Shown: piece by piece, positions 20,537-33,338 of the stretch
Layout: every line of letters starts with the position of its first letter
Position numbering within the stretch: the stretch's first letter is position 1
Assembly (NCBI GenBank): GCA_009763385.1
Contig: CM019831.1
Location: forward strand, 87,021,845 to 87,085,844
DNA length: 64,000 bases
DNA from: Coix lacryma-jobi var. lacryma-jobi
Lineage: Eukaryota > Streptophyta > Magnoliopsida > Poales > Poaceae
Reading direction: 5' to 3'
Notes under the pieces: generated by a model
Databases searched by the model: none
The model's input: only the letters and a program-made list of their open reading frames with translations
Told to the model about the DNA's origin: nothing
Translations under genes and position numbers: made by a program

Positions 20537-23491
20537 TCAACCGATTAAAGTTGATTCGTCCAAAGGCTTGGTGAAAATATCAGCTAACTGATGATGAGTA
20601 TCGACATGGCGATGGTCGATATCACCCTTCTCATAGTGGTCTCGCAAAAAGTGAAAGCGCACATCAATGTGTTTGGTCTTCGAGTGAAGCACGGGGTTCT
20701 TAGCAACCCTAATCGCACTCGTACTGTCACAAAGCAAAGGAACACGAGAAAAGCTCAGACCAAAATCACGCAAAGTGGCCATCATCCAAAGCAACTCGGA
20801 ACAGCAGCTAGCCGCAGCAACATACTCAGCCTCCGTTGTAGACTGAGCGACACTAGACTGCTTGCGGGAAGACCACGATACAAGAGAAGAACCAATAAAT
20901 TGGCAAGTCCCAGAAGTGGACTTGCGCTCAATGCGACAACCAGCAAAATCGGCATCGGAATAACCGCAAAGGGAGAAGGTGGAGGAAGCTGAATACCAAA
21001 TCCCGAACTCAGGTGTGAAACGAAGGTACCTGAAAATGCGCTTCACCGCCTGACGGTGAGAAATGCACGGCGACGCCTAAAAGCGCGCGCACAGGCACAC
21101 CGCAAACTGGATGTCCGGGCGTGTCGCCGTCAGGTAGAGCAGCGACCCGATCATGCTTCGGTACTCCTTCTGGTCCACAGCTTCTCCATCCTTGTCTACA
21201 TCCAGGGCCGTCGTGGTCGACATGGGTGTTGGAAGAGGCTTGGCCTCACCCATATCGAACCTCTTCAGCAAGTCCTTGGTATACTTGCCCTGGTGCACAA
21301 ACGTCCCTTCTCGGGATTGCTTAATTTGCAATCCAAGAAAGAAAGTCAGCTCGCCCATCATACTCATCTCAAACTCCCTACTCATAGTATCTGCAAACTT
21401 GGCAACCAAAGCGTGAGAAGAACCACCTAAAATGATATCATCCACGTAAATCTGGACCAAGAGAGTGTCTTTGCCTTGCTTGAGAAGAAAGAGCGTTTTA
21501 TCCACACATCCCATTTTAAAACCCTTAGCAAGCAAAAAGGTTTTCAACCTATCATACTAGACTCTAGGGGCTTGTTTCAAACCATATAAAGCTTTGTGGA
21601 GTTTGAAAACATGGTTTGGAAACTTGGGATTTTCAAAACCGGGAGGTTGTTCAACATAAACCTCTTCTTCTATGTAGCCGTTTAAGAAGGCACTCTTGAC
21701 ATCCATTTGAAAAAGTTTGAAACCTTTGGATGCTGCAAATGCCAAGAGTATCCTAATAGCCTCCAAACGAGCTACAGGAGCAAAAGTCTCCTCATAGTCT
21801 ATCCCCTCCTTCTGACTATAGCCCTTCGCTACAAGCCTAGCCTTGTTTCTGACAACGTGGCCATCCTCTCCTTGCTTGTTTTTGAAAACCCATTTTGTCC
21901 CAATAGGCTTACAGTCTGGAGGAGGTGGAACTAAAACCCAAACCCGATTTCGCTCAAAGTTCTCTAACTCCTCATGCATGGCATTGACCCAATCCGGATC
22001 CGTCAAGGCGTGTCCAACATCTCGGGGCTCAAAATCAGCAACGAAAGCAGAATGAGCAAAGTGAGATATTTGAGACCTGGACCGAGTGACACGTTCGTCA
22101 ATGTTGTCGATCATCTGCTGAGGGGGGTGTTGGCGCCGGATGTGTCGTGGCGCCTCCCGAGTAGAAGTGATCTCCCCCTCAACAGCAGTTGGTGCCTCCC
22201 CGGGTACAAAAGGTACTGCTCGGGGTGGCGGATCCCACGGCCCCCAGGAAGAAGAAGTGTCGGGGCCGTGAGTCGTAGTGGAAGCTGCTCCTTGCGGCAC
22301 AGCAGGTGGAGGAGGTGCTGGATCATCCATACCTTCAGCACCCTCATCCTCGTCATCAAAAATAGGCTCACCAACCTCATGATCACCTGCACGCTCAAAA
22401 CGAGAAGAAGGACAAACCATGGTCTCGTCGAAGGTGACATCGGATGTCTCCATGACTCGGTTAGTATCAAGGTTAAGTACACGATAAGCTCTAGTGTGAG
22501 TGCCATAACCCAAAAATACACCGTCAGAAGAACGAGACTCAAATTTGTCCAGGTTGCCTTTCTTCAATATAAAACAGTGGCAACCAAAGACTCTAAAATA
22601 ACTCACCTTGAGCTGTCTCCCAAATCGCAACTCATAAGAAGTCTTTTTCAAGAAAGCTCGGAGAAAAATGCGATTGGAAATATAGCATGCAGTGTTCATA
22701 GCTTCGGCCCAATATCGCCTAGGAGTCCTATGCTCATCGAGCATCGTCCTGACCATCTCTACAAGGGTCCGATTTTTCCTCTCTACAACACCATTTTGGG
22801 GTGGTGTGTAGGGGGGAGAAAACTGATGCTCCAAACCCAAAGAGTTACAAAACTTCTCAAAATCCGAATTCTTGAATTCGGAACCATTATCACTTCTAAT
22901 AGCTCGCATCGAGTTCAAAGGGAACTCGTTCTGAATACGCAAAATCAGATTGCGAGCAAAAGAGAAAGTCTCGGTCTTCTCAAACAAAAAGAAGACCCAC
23001 GAATACCTCGAAAAGTCGTCAACAACAACAAGCACATACCACTTCCCCCCAACCGAGCTCACCCGAGCCGGACCAACAAGGTCCATGTGTAAAAGCTCTC
23101 CAGGGCGTTGTGTCATGACCTGAGTCACTGGATGGTGGGGAGCGGCAACCATCTTCCCATGTCTACAAGAATGGCAAACAAGATCCATCTCCATCGACAA
23201 CTTGGGCAATCCTCGGATTAGGCCAAGTGAGCTAAGTCTTGCAAGCAAGTCGAAGCTCAAATGTCCTAGTCTCCTATGCCACTTCCAAAGATCAGAGGAG
23301 GAAGGTCCAGCCAAAAGACAACAAGAAACTCCAAATGACTCCGAGAAATCCGCACGAAAGACTTTCCCAAAGGGCGAAATCACACAAACAAGATTGCCCT
23401 GAGGATCCAAAATACGACCGAGATTCGGCTTAAAACGAATCTCATAGTTGTCATCAAAGAGTTGCGAAATAGAAAGAAGGTTAAAATGCAA
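20537..23491 (-). pseudogene. Sirevirus pol: integrase, reverse transcriptase, RNase H with two in-frame stops
   Basis: One frame from 23491 to 20537 with stops at 21557-21559 and 21077-21079. In order: pre-integrase zinc region ([23 protein letters not shown]), integrase core ([30 protein letters not shown]), a Pro/Asp-rich linker, reverse transcriptase ([30 protein letters not shown]) and RNase H (CGYSDADFAGC, STTEAEYVAAA, KHIDVRFHFLRD). The enzymes would copy and integrate the element. The first stop lies just before the reverse transcriptase active site, so a full product is not made. Confidence 0.88.
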
Positions 23492-23682
23492 GTTAGAAAC
23501 AAGAGCAACATCATAAAGTGCTCATTAACTCGCACCGACCCACGAGACAACACTTTACCTTTGCTATTGTCGCCGAAGGTGATAAACTCCTTTCCGGCGA
23601 TAGGGCTAAGACTGGAGAACCACTTGGCTTTTCCGGTCATGTGCCTCGAGCAACCGGAATCCACCAACCAAACGTCCTCCAA
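23380..23682 (-). pseudogene. Sirevirus protease region, frameshifted from integrase
   Basis: The start reads DVWLVDSGCSRHMTG, which contains the catalytic Asp-Ser-Gly of a Copia aspartic protease, followed by the usual FITFGDNSKG. The frame matches gag but not the integrase frame beginning at 23491, so an indel lies near 23490. Between gag and protease (23683-23790) the gag frame has several stops. The protease would cut the Gag-Pol precursor. Confidence 0.75.
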
Positions 23683-23790
23683 TCGTTTTACCTACATCAA
23701 TAAAAAGACATAGGGTGAGCATACAGTCCAACACTGGGGTTAGTGAAGTAGGAAGAATACCAGTGTTGGGCCGGCTGCTCAAAAGAACGG

Positions 23791-26271
23791 TTAGAAGAAA
23801 AACCATTCTGCACGCCTACGGGGGAAACGATCACCATGTTGAGGAAAATGTGGTCCGCTAAGGGAAGAGCGTCCATCGCGATACTCAAAATGCGGTGGAG
23901 GAAAACGCTCTACAATAAAGCCACCGCCACGGGGTCCATAGCCTACAACTGCAGGCTCCCGCCGGGCACGTCCTCTCCGCTGCCTAGGCCTGGGAACTTG
24001 AGGTTCTGGACCTCTGGGCCTAGCTGCACGCCTCTGAACATTCGGCGCATATACATCATGGAAAGGATGGTACATGTCCGCATTGTTCATCTCCCTAGCA
24101 CGGCGCGCCTCTCTCTTGCGCTGAAAGCAGAACTCACTCAAGTGTCCATCTCTCCCACAGTGCTCACAATGGTACCTCGCTGCTCTCAAAGGGGGTTGTT
24201 GGTACACACGGTTGTGGGTGTGGATCACTTTGCCCTTCTGTGGCATAAGCTCCTCCTGGATAGGTGGCATTGTGTCCAGCTTGTTTTTTAGGTGATTGGG
24301 TTTAGGAGCCCATTGCTGGTTCTTGGGTGGAGCTCGTGGAGGTTCTTCAAACACCCCATCCTTGGTGTTAGGCTTGAGAGGCTCTTTGGGTGGAAGCTTG
24401 GTAAGTTTGGGAGTAGTGGTGGAGTTGGGCTTCTCACTTGGGTTCAAACCACTCGACTCTCCAATCTTTCCAAAAGCAGAAACCTCAACGCCCGGAGCAA
24501 AGCCTACACCAGGACCTCCAGCAGCAAACTTGAATTGGGAGATCACCATCCCGAGCTGTGGCTCATCGCTAGACACCCATGACAAGATGGTCCGAAGGTA
24601 TGTGTTTTCCTCCTCGGTTTGCATTTTTTCATGCTTCACATTAGCGATCTCCATCTCCAAACCCTCACACAAAGCGCACCTAGTCACACAAGTGCTACCC
24701 GAGCTGGCCTTCTCAAGAGACTCAATCTTGGCATCCTTCTCTGCCAACTCGGTTTGCAAGACTGGACAAGACTTGCACGCACCCAACAACAGGGGTCTAG
24801 CCCGGAGCTCATCCACCTCTCCAACCAAAGCAGCATACTTACCTCTCAAGGTGAGAAGATCAGTCATGTGCTTGGTGCACATCTCACACTCACCCTCCTC
24901 AGACATGACCACGGTGGACTTAACGAACTCAAGCTCCCTCACCGTGTCCTCCCACTTCTACCTAAACTCCTTGCGCTCTTTAGCAGCACGCCTAAGCAAC
25001 TTATCTTGACTAAGCAAGGCGGCAGTAAGCTTTTCGACCTCAGCAGAAAGCTCGTCGTGGGTGAGAGATACCTGAGAGGTGTCGTCGTCATCGTCGTCGT
25101 TCCGAGGGGTGTCCTCCAGCTTGCCGTCGACCTCATCACCAAGGGCCATGGTGCAGAGGCCGTCGTCGTCGGCGAAGAAGTAGAGGCCGTTCAGCTTGTC
25201 CTCGATCCTCTTCTTCTTCTCGGACTCATCATCGCTTGAGCAAGCGGAGTCATCATCCGAGCCGTCGACGTCGCTGAGCGTGGCGAAGAATGCACGCTGC
25301 TCAGCCTGGGCCTTCTCCAAGTACTTCTTCTTGATGTACTTCTCCTTGCGCTTGCCGGAGTCGTACTTGTGCCTGTGATCGCCCTTCCCAGATGTGTGCT
25401 TCTTCTTGGGACAGTTGGCGATGAAGTGGTCAGGGTCGCCGCACTTAAAGCATCCTGAGCGTCCTCCTCTGCGGCGACGGTTCATGCGGTTGTTGTGGAA
25501 CCGCGAGAACCGGTTGGCGAGCAATGCCAACTCGTCATCCCCCAAAGACTCTAGCTGGTCCTCTATGACACAAAAGAGTGAAAAAAGTGCAAATCCTCCA
25601 GAGGGGTTAGCAGAAGAGCCAGAAACCAAAGCCATAGTCGGGCCGGAAGGATTTTCATAAGAAGCCCTCGACATGGCGTCAATCTCACTAGACTTGAGCT
25701 TACTAAAGAGCTCGTCGCAAGTGAGGGTCTCATAGTTAGACGATTCGATGATCGCCTGGACCTTTGAGTCCCACACCGACCGATCAAGAGTGTGCAAAAG
25801 TTTCAAAGCCCTCTCGTGATCGTCAAAAGGCAACAGCTCTTTGTTTGCTCTCATCTTGTTGACATTGACCTGAAAGCGAGCGAATAAACTCTCTATGCTC
25901 TCGCCAGGCATGTGTCGAAAGTTCTCGTACTCCCGCTTGTGCGACTCGTAGAGACGGGATTTGACTTGAGATGTTCCCTCATGGAAGCGCATGAGGGTCG
26001 CCCAAATCTCACGAGCCGTGGGGAGGTGAGAAACGCGATCAAACTCGAACATGCTCAAACAGGAGAAAAGAGCGTTACGCGCTCGGCTATTGGCATCGTG
26101 CTCATCCATCTGAAGCTGAGTAACACGAGCAACCAAGACAACGTAATCGTCCCTGTTGCAAATCTCCCAAACAGAAGAGCCCATGCTCTGGAGATAGGCC
26201 GACATACGTATCTTCCAATACGCATAGTTCGTCCCATCAAAGAACGGAGGTTTGCCCACGCCGCGATCCAT
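23791..26271 (-). pseudogene. Sirevirus Gag with one in-frame stop
   Basis: The ATG at 26271 starts MDRGVGKPPFFDGTNYAYW, the usual Copia Gag N-terminus. A Gag domain covers residues about 5-250. Zinc knuckles are CFKCGDPDHFIANC (about 275) and CEHCGRDGHLSEFC in the second half. A TAG at 24958-24960 separates a 437-codon first part from a 383-codon second part in the same frame. The long C-terminal extension with a Lys-rich and Asp-rich region and coiled coil is typical of Sirevirus Gag. It would build the particle and bind RNA. Confidence 0.85.
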
Positions 26272-26321
26272 GTCGCCTTCTGTGGATCTGGAACCGGCTA
26301 AGGTGGAAGATCCTTAACCTT

Positions 26322-26333
26322 GCTTTGATACCA
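26322..26333 (-). other. Primer-binding site of the Sirevirus
   Basis: The minus strand reads TGGTATCAAAGC two bases after the LTR end. This matches the usual Copia site for initiator Met-tRNA closely (TGGTATCAGAGC). Confidence 0.85.
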
Positions 26334-26335
26334 AT

Positions 26336-26764
26336 TGAAGGACCGAGAATCCAACCCGAAAGCGACCAGAGGGGGGTGAATGGGAGCTTCAAAATTCCTT
26401 TCGAAAACTTGTCGCCACTGTCCCATAAATCAACCCCAAGAGCAAACCCTAGAGCTCGTAAGTGTCTACGACCCTAGAGATAGGGTGGATGCTTCCAAGA
26501 AGCACAGCGAGACACTTTACGACTCTAGAAACCCAACGTAAAAACCAGAAATCAAAACTGACAACGAACGAACGAACTACGGACGAAACTGCGCAGACTC
26601 AGCAGCATCGGACGCTGGGAGCGTCCGATGTCAAAGCACCGGACGCGTCCGATGCAAACAGGACACTTCTGGAACCTTACTGGACACCCATCGGACGCTG
26701 TGAACAGTGCAACCCTAGCGTCCGATGTCTGACTCCCGGCGCGTCCGATGGCAACGGACGCTCC
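26336..26764 (-). mobile_element. Sirevirus 5' LTR, left piece (429 bp)
   Basis: Starts TGAAGGACCG on the plus strand and matches 16914-17342 with about eight differences. It is cut at 26764 by the solo LTR insertion, and GCTCC (26760-26764) is the target copy. The rest of this LTR is at 33339-34865. Confidence 0.9.
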
Positions 26765-27490
26765 TGCGAATACATGGGTGTATCCCGAGTCTCTGAGTGA
26801 TGAGTGATTGTCAACTGGGATGATGCGCATGTTCTTTGGCTTGTGTTGTGCAGGTGTCGAGCATGGATACAGTGATCAGAGGCAAGGTGAAGGTCAAGTA
26901 GAGACGTGCCGTGCCAAGGGACCGAGAGTGGCGAAGGGCGAACGTGAGGCTTGGACTGAGGGACCGGTGGCCCGAGGATCAGCTGTGGTGGCTGACAGCC
27001 TGGGACAGCGACGAGCGAAGACTTGCGGTCATGTGTTGCCTGAGTCGAGGACTTGGGGACATGTGTCGGTGGATGGGGTGCACGTGCGGTGCATCCCCTC
27101 TACAGCTTCGGTTTGGTGGTAGAGCCAGAGAAAAACCATCGGGTGGACGGTTTCCAGGTTTGGGCCTCAAAACCTGGGCGCGGATGGTTTCCGAGTTTGG
27201 CCTCAAAACTCGGGCTGAGGACGGTTTCCAGGTTTGGGCCTCAAAACCTGGGTGCTGCGGGTTTGCTGAGTTTGGGCCACAAAACTCAGGCGCTGGTGGG
27301 CTGGTTTCCCGGTTTGGGCCTCAAAACCAGGGTTTGGCTGTGAAGGCTGGTTTCCCAGTTTGGGCCACAAAACCGGGGGTGCGACGTCCAGGAAAAGGAC
27401 GCAGAGCGGTGGCGGCACGTGGCGGCAATCGGGAGGTTGCGTCGAGGCAACGCTACGAGTTGTGCGGGCGTGGCCATCGGATCCACCTAC

Positions 27491-30400
27491 TGTGGGGGTA
27501 TAAACCCAGGTGTCCTCACGGCTAGACTTGGGCTGCTTCATGAAGGCCGGCCCAACTCAATGTGAAGGACCGTGGCGTTGAGGCCTAGCTGGTCTGGCAG
27601 GCGGCCCAGCTGGTCGGATGGCGGCACAGGAGCCTGTGACGTAACGGCCCTAATCCCATGGCCCACTGATCACTGTCAACCACTGACAGTCGATCCGTAC
27701 AGCCAAGAGACTAAGACCGGGTTCCGCCACTGGGCTACATCAGTGCCCGATGTCCGCAGGATCATCTCACAATTCAGTTACAATCTCTTGAACATTTTGA
27801 CAAATAACATTGGAGTAAATAGCGGAAGACTTAAATAACAATAGTTTTACAAACCAGGGTTCAACATAAAATTAAAGTGAAGTTATTACAGACCATAGTT
27901 CAAATAGATAGAGTTGGCAGAGTAGCAGATGACAACAACTAAAAGATAAAGATACATCACCCAGCCCGAGGGTGAATAATCACTCATCGGCCTCATCGGC
28001 CTCTTCCTGAACAACAGTCACACAGCAGGGTCCAAGGCATACTGAGGAATCTGCCATACCTGCAACATGGGTAAAAGAACCCTGAGTACAAAGGTACTCA
28101 ACAAGACTTACCCGACTAAAGAAAAGGGAGAAGACTCAGGAATGCAGGCTTAGGGTAGTCAAGGTAAGGCTTAAGCAAGTTCAAGTATTTTGCAGAAAAG
28201 CATTTTTGGTAAACCTTATTTTAATTTTGAAAGATTCGGTATTCCTTGTTCCATCATAATCCTTGATTCATTTTACTTTCCAAAACAGACCTAGTTGAGA
28301 ACCACTCCCTGTTGACAGTCAGTGACTAAGTCTCCATAACCGAGGAGCAGCGTTAATCCGGATAAATAATACTCAGCTGAGGGTCCCTATCCACACTGCA
28401 TATGTAGCACCCAAGCTTGCATATGCCAACTCGTCTACCACGATTCCTCCAAGATTGGGCCCGGTCCTACGCCACCCGGAAGTACAGTACACCACTCCAA
28501 TCCGGGACTTTAACCCACGTGGGTACATGCTACTTCCGCCATCTCTCCACTCCCAGTGCGCGGTTGTCGGTCCAATAAAGGATTCCTCGGAGCCGAAGCT
28601 TTCCGTAGTATGTGAATAGTTGCAAGTCTTAGTCAATCAGGCCCCCATACAGGTGGTCCCTAAATTTTCCAGCCAGCGACAAGCACCTCGGGACTCTAAC
28701 CCAAGAGTACAGGTCCTGTCAGTTTTTCAACCCTGTCCCGGTCGGTGTCAACTGTTGAGTCCCGGACTACAACATGACGGCACCGTACGCAAGGACAACC
28801 TCTCCTTCCCATTGACTAAGTACGGATCAGATACTTAGCCAATAGTGGGAGTAAACCAGAAATTCCCATAAATATTCTTAAAGTGATCACACTTTGAAAT
28901 TGGCATTTTTATTGCAAATCTATCATGTAGCGTTGCTAAGCATTTTGTAAATAGTTTTTGAAAAGCAGGTATCGGGTGTATCATTGGTCAAGGTAGATAG
29001 TGCATCAGATAGGATTCCACTCAACTCCTATCAACCTAATGCAATAATTTAATTCAAAACATTTAAAGAAAACATTTATAAAAGCAAGGTAGGGTTAAAT
29101 GCACCGGGGCTTGCCTTGGATGGCAAAAAGAGTAGACTCGGGGTAGGTATAAGCGTCGGAGCTCGGGGTTGCCTCGGGGACAGATCCTTCGGCGGCTACC
29201 TCGACTTCAGGGCCTTCTTCGTCAACTATACGGATGCAATGATGAATGCTCATGAGAATGATGATATGAACTTAAGGTGCAAGACAATTCCACTGATTCT
29301 AGATTACTCTTAGGCAAGGCATAATCTAAATCTAGGTTGAGCATAAAAGGTAACCATTTCTTCCTTAAGCAAAATTGATTAAACTAGACTTTATCATAAC
29401 TATCCTAAGCATCAACCAAACATAGCATCACAAACATCATAGACCAAAGGGTAGGGGTCTATGAACATCAAGCAATCCCAAAAGTCACATCACAGGGCAT
29501 TCAACGCTAACCCTAATCACCTTTTCTATTTTTCTTAATTATTTAAAAAGGTCATTTTATGAAGGTGCTCCAAAAATTACCAAATTAATCACACAAGTTC
29601 ATTAGGGTACAAGTATATGGAAAAACAAATTTCATAATTTTTGGAGATCATTAAGGTGCTCAATTAAATCTAGGCATTTAATTAACAAAAGGCACTATTC
29701 CTTAATTAAAATAAAGCTCAAAAATCAACTTGCTCCAAATGACTTCAAAATTTCACCAGAGACTTGTCATGGCACCACTAGCTCACAAAAAGTGATCTTA
29801 CAAATTTTGGAGTTATAAATCATTTTCTAAAAATCCAAAGCCATCATTTATTAATTAAAAGGGAGATTTTTCATTTTCAAATTTTTGTACAAAACTCAAG
29901 TTTCATATTTTTATAAAATACTTCAGAGCATAAAGAGTCTACCACAAAAATTTCAGGATTTATGGATCAACACAGAAAATCACACAAAAAGATGAAATCT
30001 GAACACTATTCACATGTATGAGAAAATAGAAAAAGAGCACTGTTCTTCTCCTCCGTTCGCCGGCGACCACCGACGACGGCGGCGCTGCTACGCCGGCCAC
30101 GACGAGGCGCCTCAGGCGAAACCGAGGAGATGGGAGGCTTCAGGAGCTCACCGTGAGTCGATTCAGCGGCTCGGCGAGGGAAGGGGATGAACGGAGGGAG
30201 GTGGTCGACGGTGGCCGGCGGAAAGCTCACGGCGGCGATCGTCGTCCCGATGATCCTGCGCGACACAAGTGACCGCAAGGGGTCAGTCAGAGGCGCAAAG
30301 GAGTAAGGAAGGTGATACGGGGGTCGGAGGGAGATGATCAAGGCCGGAGAGGGAGTATTTCACGATCCCGACCTCGACGGGATCCTCGCCGGAGATGACA

Positions 30401-32105
30401 ACGGCGAGTTACGCCGGGCAAACAGGGACGGTAGAGACCAAATTGAGGAGTGGGGAAGCTGCACGGGCTCAAGGCGGAGCTGTTGAGCTAGTTGGTTGAG
30501 CGGCGGGAGCTCTGGAGTGGGCTGGCCACGGTGGCGGAGGCGGTGTGGAACTCCGGCTCACCGGCAACCTCTTTTATAGGCGCGGGCAGGGGCGGTTAAA
30601 CGCTGCTCGGGCGCGGATAATGCTGCTCAGCGCGTGCGCAATCGATTGCGAGGCCGAGGGTCAGCGGTTTGGTTGCGCAGGGTCGGGCGCACGGCTCACC
30701 GGCGGCGAACGCGTGGCGGCGATGAACTGCGGGCGGTAGGGGCCGGGAGAGAAGGTCAGCGCTCGCGTGCGGGCGCGGAGGGAACCAGGGGACATCGGCG
30801 ACAGGTTGAAGGCGCGTGGGGAGCAGCCAGGCGTGCGGCACGCGCGACGCCGGCGGCTGGCCATGGCCGGCCCCCCCCCTACCGGAGAAGATAAACAGTA
30901 GACTAGGCTAGGGTTTGACTTTTGAGCAGTTTCAGAAATTTGCAAATTGCTCCCAAAATTTGAACTGTGCGACAAAAACTCAAAACACCAAAGTTGCTCA
31001 GAAAAACGAGATCTACAACTTTGTCAATATGAACATTTTCAAATTCCAAATAGTTTTTGAACAATATTTGAAAACAGTAAAGGGGACACTTTTTCAAACT
31101 TGATTCAAATCAACATTACTCTGGATTTCAAACTGAAACTTGAAAATCTGTAAACATGAAAGTTGTTCATTTTGCCAAAACCTACAACTTTGCTATTATA
31201 CACTTTTCCTGAAACTCATTAGTTTTTGAACTCATTTTGAAAACTGAAAAGGGGACAAAAACTGGAGTTTGATTGAATTTGAAATAACTCAAAACTTTGT
31301 ACTGTAACTTGAAAATTTGTAAATACCAAAGTTGTTTCTCTTTGATAGATCTACAACTTTGCTTTTTGGACCAACCCCAAATTTTGAATAATTTTTGAAT
31401 TACAACCAGAGGAATAAAATCCAGGATTTGGAAATCAGGGTTTTGCAAAGAGTTTTGAAATCAAATTCTGATTTTTGAACTTTGGCCAACACAACAAAAT
31501 TACAAGACATCCAACTGAACAAGAATTACACAAAGCTAATCACAGAGATGAAATTACCATTTTGCCCTAGTAGAGAGAAGTGGGCTAAATAGGGTTTTTG
31601 CAATAGAGGTAATTCACATAAAATGATACACTTAGCAAAATGCATACACATGAAATCATGATCAAGATGCTTAATGATGATAATGATGATATGTCAAGTT
31701 AATTACATGTTAAACACCAGAGGTGTTACAGAGCCTTCTCTGACAAGGAAGCGTAGTCGGTTAGGAAAGATATCGTGTTCTCTACGATACAGGATTGTAA
31801 TCGACTAGGTTTCCTTATTTTATCATGAGATCCGATCTACTAGGATCTGTAACCCTGCTCCCCATGGCTATATAAGGCGAGCAGGGACCCCCTCTCAAAG
31901 ACACGTTCATCAATATACAGAGTAGACAACTCGATGCAGGACGTAGGGTATTACGCTAACCTAGCGGCCCGAACCTAGATAAACCTCTATGTTCATCTAC
32001 TTTTGCCTTGCGTCAACGTCTGGGTCGTCGTCTTGCGCACCTTCCCCTCTAATCTACCACCTTGGGCATACCCCTAGGTGGACTATCGACCATATTTCGT
32101 CGACA
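27491..32105 (+). mobile_element. 514 bp solo LTR, interrupted by a 4.1 kb solo LTR
   Basis: Starts TGTGGGGGTATAAACCC and ends CATATTTCGTCGACA. CCTAC flanks both ends (27486-27490 and 32106-32110). A TATA box TATATAAG at 31869-31876 gives plus orientation. Its own length is 514 bp after removing the 4096 bp insert and duplication. The family is probably Gypsy; this is from general appearance only. Confidence 0.85.
27635..31730 (-). mobile_element. 4.1 kb solo LTR, related to the LTR at 2597-6751
   Basis: 4096 bp with GAGCC at 27630-27634 and 31731-31735. The minus strand starts TGTAACACCTCTGGTG and ends TTACGTCACA. A minus-strand TATA box (TATAAAAG, 30571-30578) lies in the GC-rich part. Short frames at 30006-30341 and 30545-30975 occupy that GC-rich block on both strands and look non-coding. 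No internal region is present. It is the youngest layer of the four-level nest. Confidence 0.88.
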
Positions 32106-33338
32106 CCTACCATCGAGTTGGTCCAGAATAACCTTAGGGTTTAGCTAGTTCGCTCTGTAAGTAGTTAGGGGTAGAGTGGGAATTAGGAATAGTTAGAATT
32201 AGGATAAGTAGGGGGAGACACCCACCTCCCCACTCATCTCAGCCATTTGCTCTTTGCCTTCTAGGTTTTCCTGCTCTCCCACCCCCCTGCTGTAGTAAAC
32301 CTGAGATCCACAGAGAAGAGAACAATACCTCTGTGCCCGTGAGATTTTGAGGAAGTGAGACCGTAATCTCACTGTTGTAGCATGTGGTAGCCACACGGTT
32401 GCAATTTCGTGGTTGTGATTCGTGTTTTGATTGTGTTCTTCGCGGATTACTTTTCTCCACGTTTTTCCCGTCGATCGATCTCTTTGCTCGGTGCATCTCT
32501 TGCAAATCCGTTTGAACCAAGTTGTTCTAGATCGTGAGGCACTTCTTTTCACCGAAGGAATTCTCCTCTAACCTCATGAGCTAGTAGATCGGTCGATTTT
32601 TGTTTTGGATCGGTTTTGCTCCCTTAGTCCCGGATTCTTCCAATTCACCGACTTGGAGTTAGGTTCGAGCCATGATTCTTTTGGGATAGCTCACTAACAT
32701 CCATGGAACTCCTCATACCAAGTCTAGGCCTTAGTGCTTTTGATTCGGAGGAGATCGGGTGAATTTCGCGGAAGAACAGCGCTGTTTCGGGACCATCGGA
32801 CGCTGAACCTGGGAGCATCGGACGCTGAGTTCGTCACACCGGAGCGTCCGTTGCCACGTGTCACCCGACAGTGATTTTAAAGGAGCATCGGACGCTGACC
32901 ATCGGAGCGTCCGTTGCCATCGGACGCGCCGGAGGTCGAGCATCGGACGCTACTGTTTCACTGTAGCAGCGTCCGATGCCTATGCAGTAAGGTTCCAAAT
33001 TTGCTCTGTTTACATCGGACGCGTCCGTTGGTTGGTCATCGGACGCTGCCAGCGTCCGATGCTGCTGAGTTTGCGCAGTTTCATCCGCGGTTCGTTCGTT
33101 CGTTGTCGGTTTTGATTTCTGGCTTTTGCGTTGGGTTTCTAGAGTCGTGTAGTGTCCCGCTGTGCTTCCTGGAAGCATCCACCCTTCCTCTAAGGTCGTG
33201 GACACTTGCAAGCTCTAGGGTTTGCTCTTGGGGTGATTCTCGGGACAGTGGCAATAAGTTTTCGAGAGGAAAATTTGAAGCTCCCATTCACCCCCCCCTC
33301 TGGTCGCTTTCTGGTAGCAGTCTCGGTCCTTCAGCTCC

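Larger units (their letters stand above)
26765..33333 (+). mobile_element. Solo LTR of a related Sirevirus, inserted into the 5' LTR and itself interrupted
   Basis: Starts TGCGAATACATGG and ends TCGGTCCTTCA; GCTCC flanks both ends (26760-26764 and 33334-33338). Without the insert at 27491-32105 and its 5 bp duplication it is 1949 bp, close to the 1956 bp of the host LTR. It carries the same two repeat blocks: hairpins at about 27136-27381 and AGCGTCCGATG motifs at about 32790-33065. Divergence from the host LTR is clearly higher than between the host's own two LTRs, so it is a different lineage member. No internal region is present. Confidence 0.88.

Noticed and set aside
21974..23092. 372-codon plus-strand ORF
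   Set aside because: Antisense to the Sirevirus pol; no domain, while the minus strand has clear integrase motifs.
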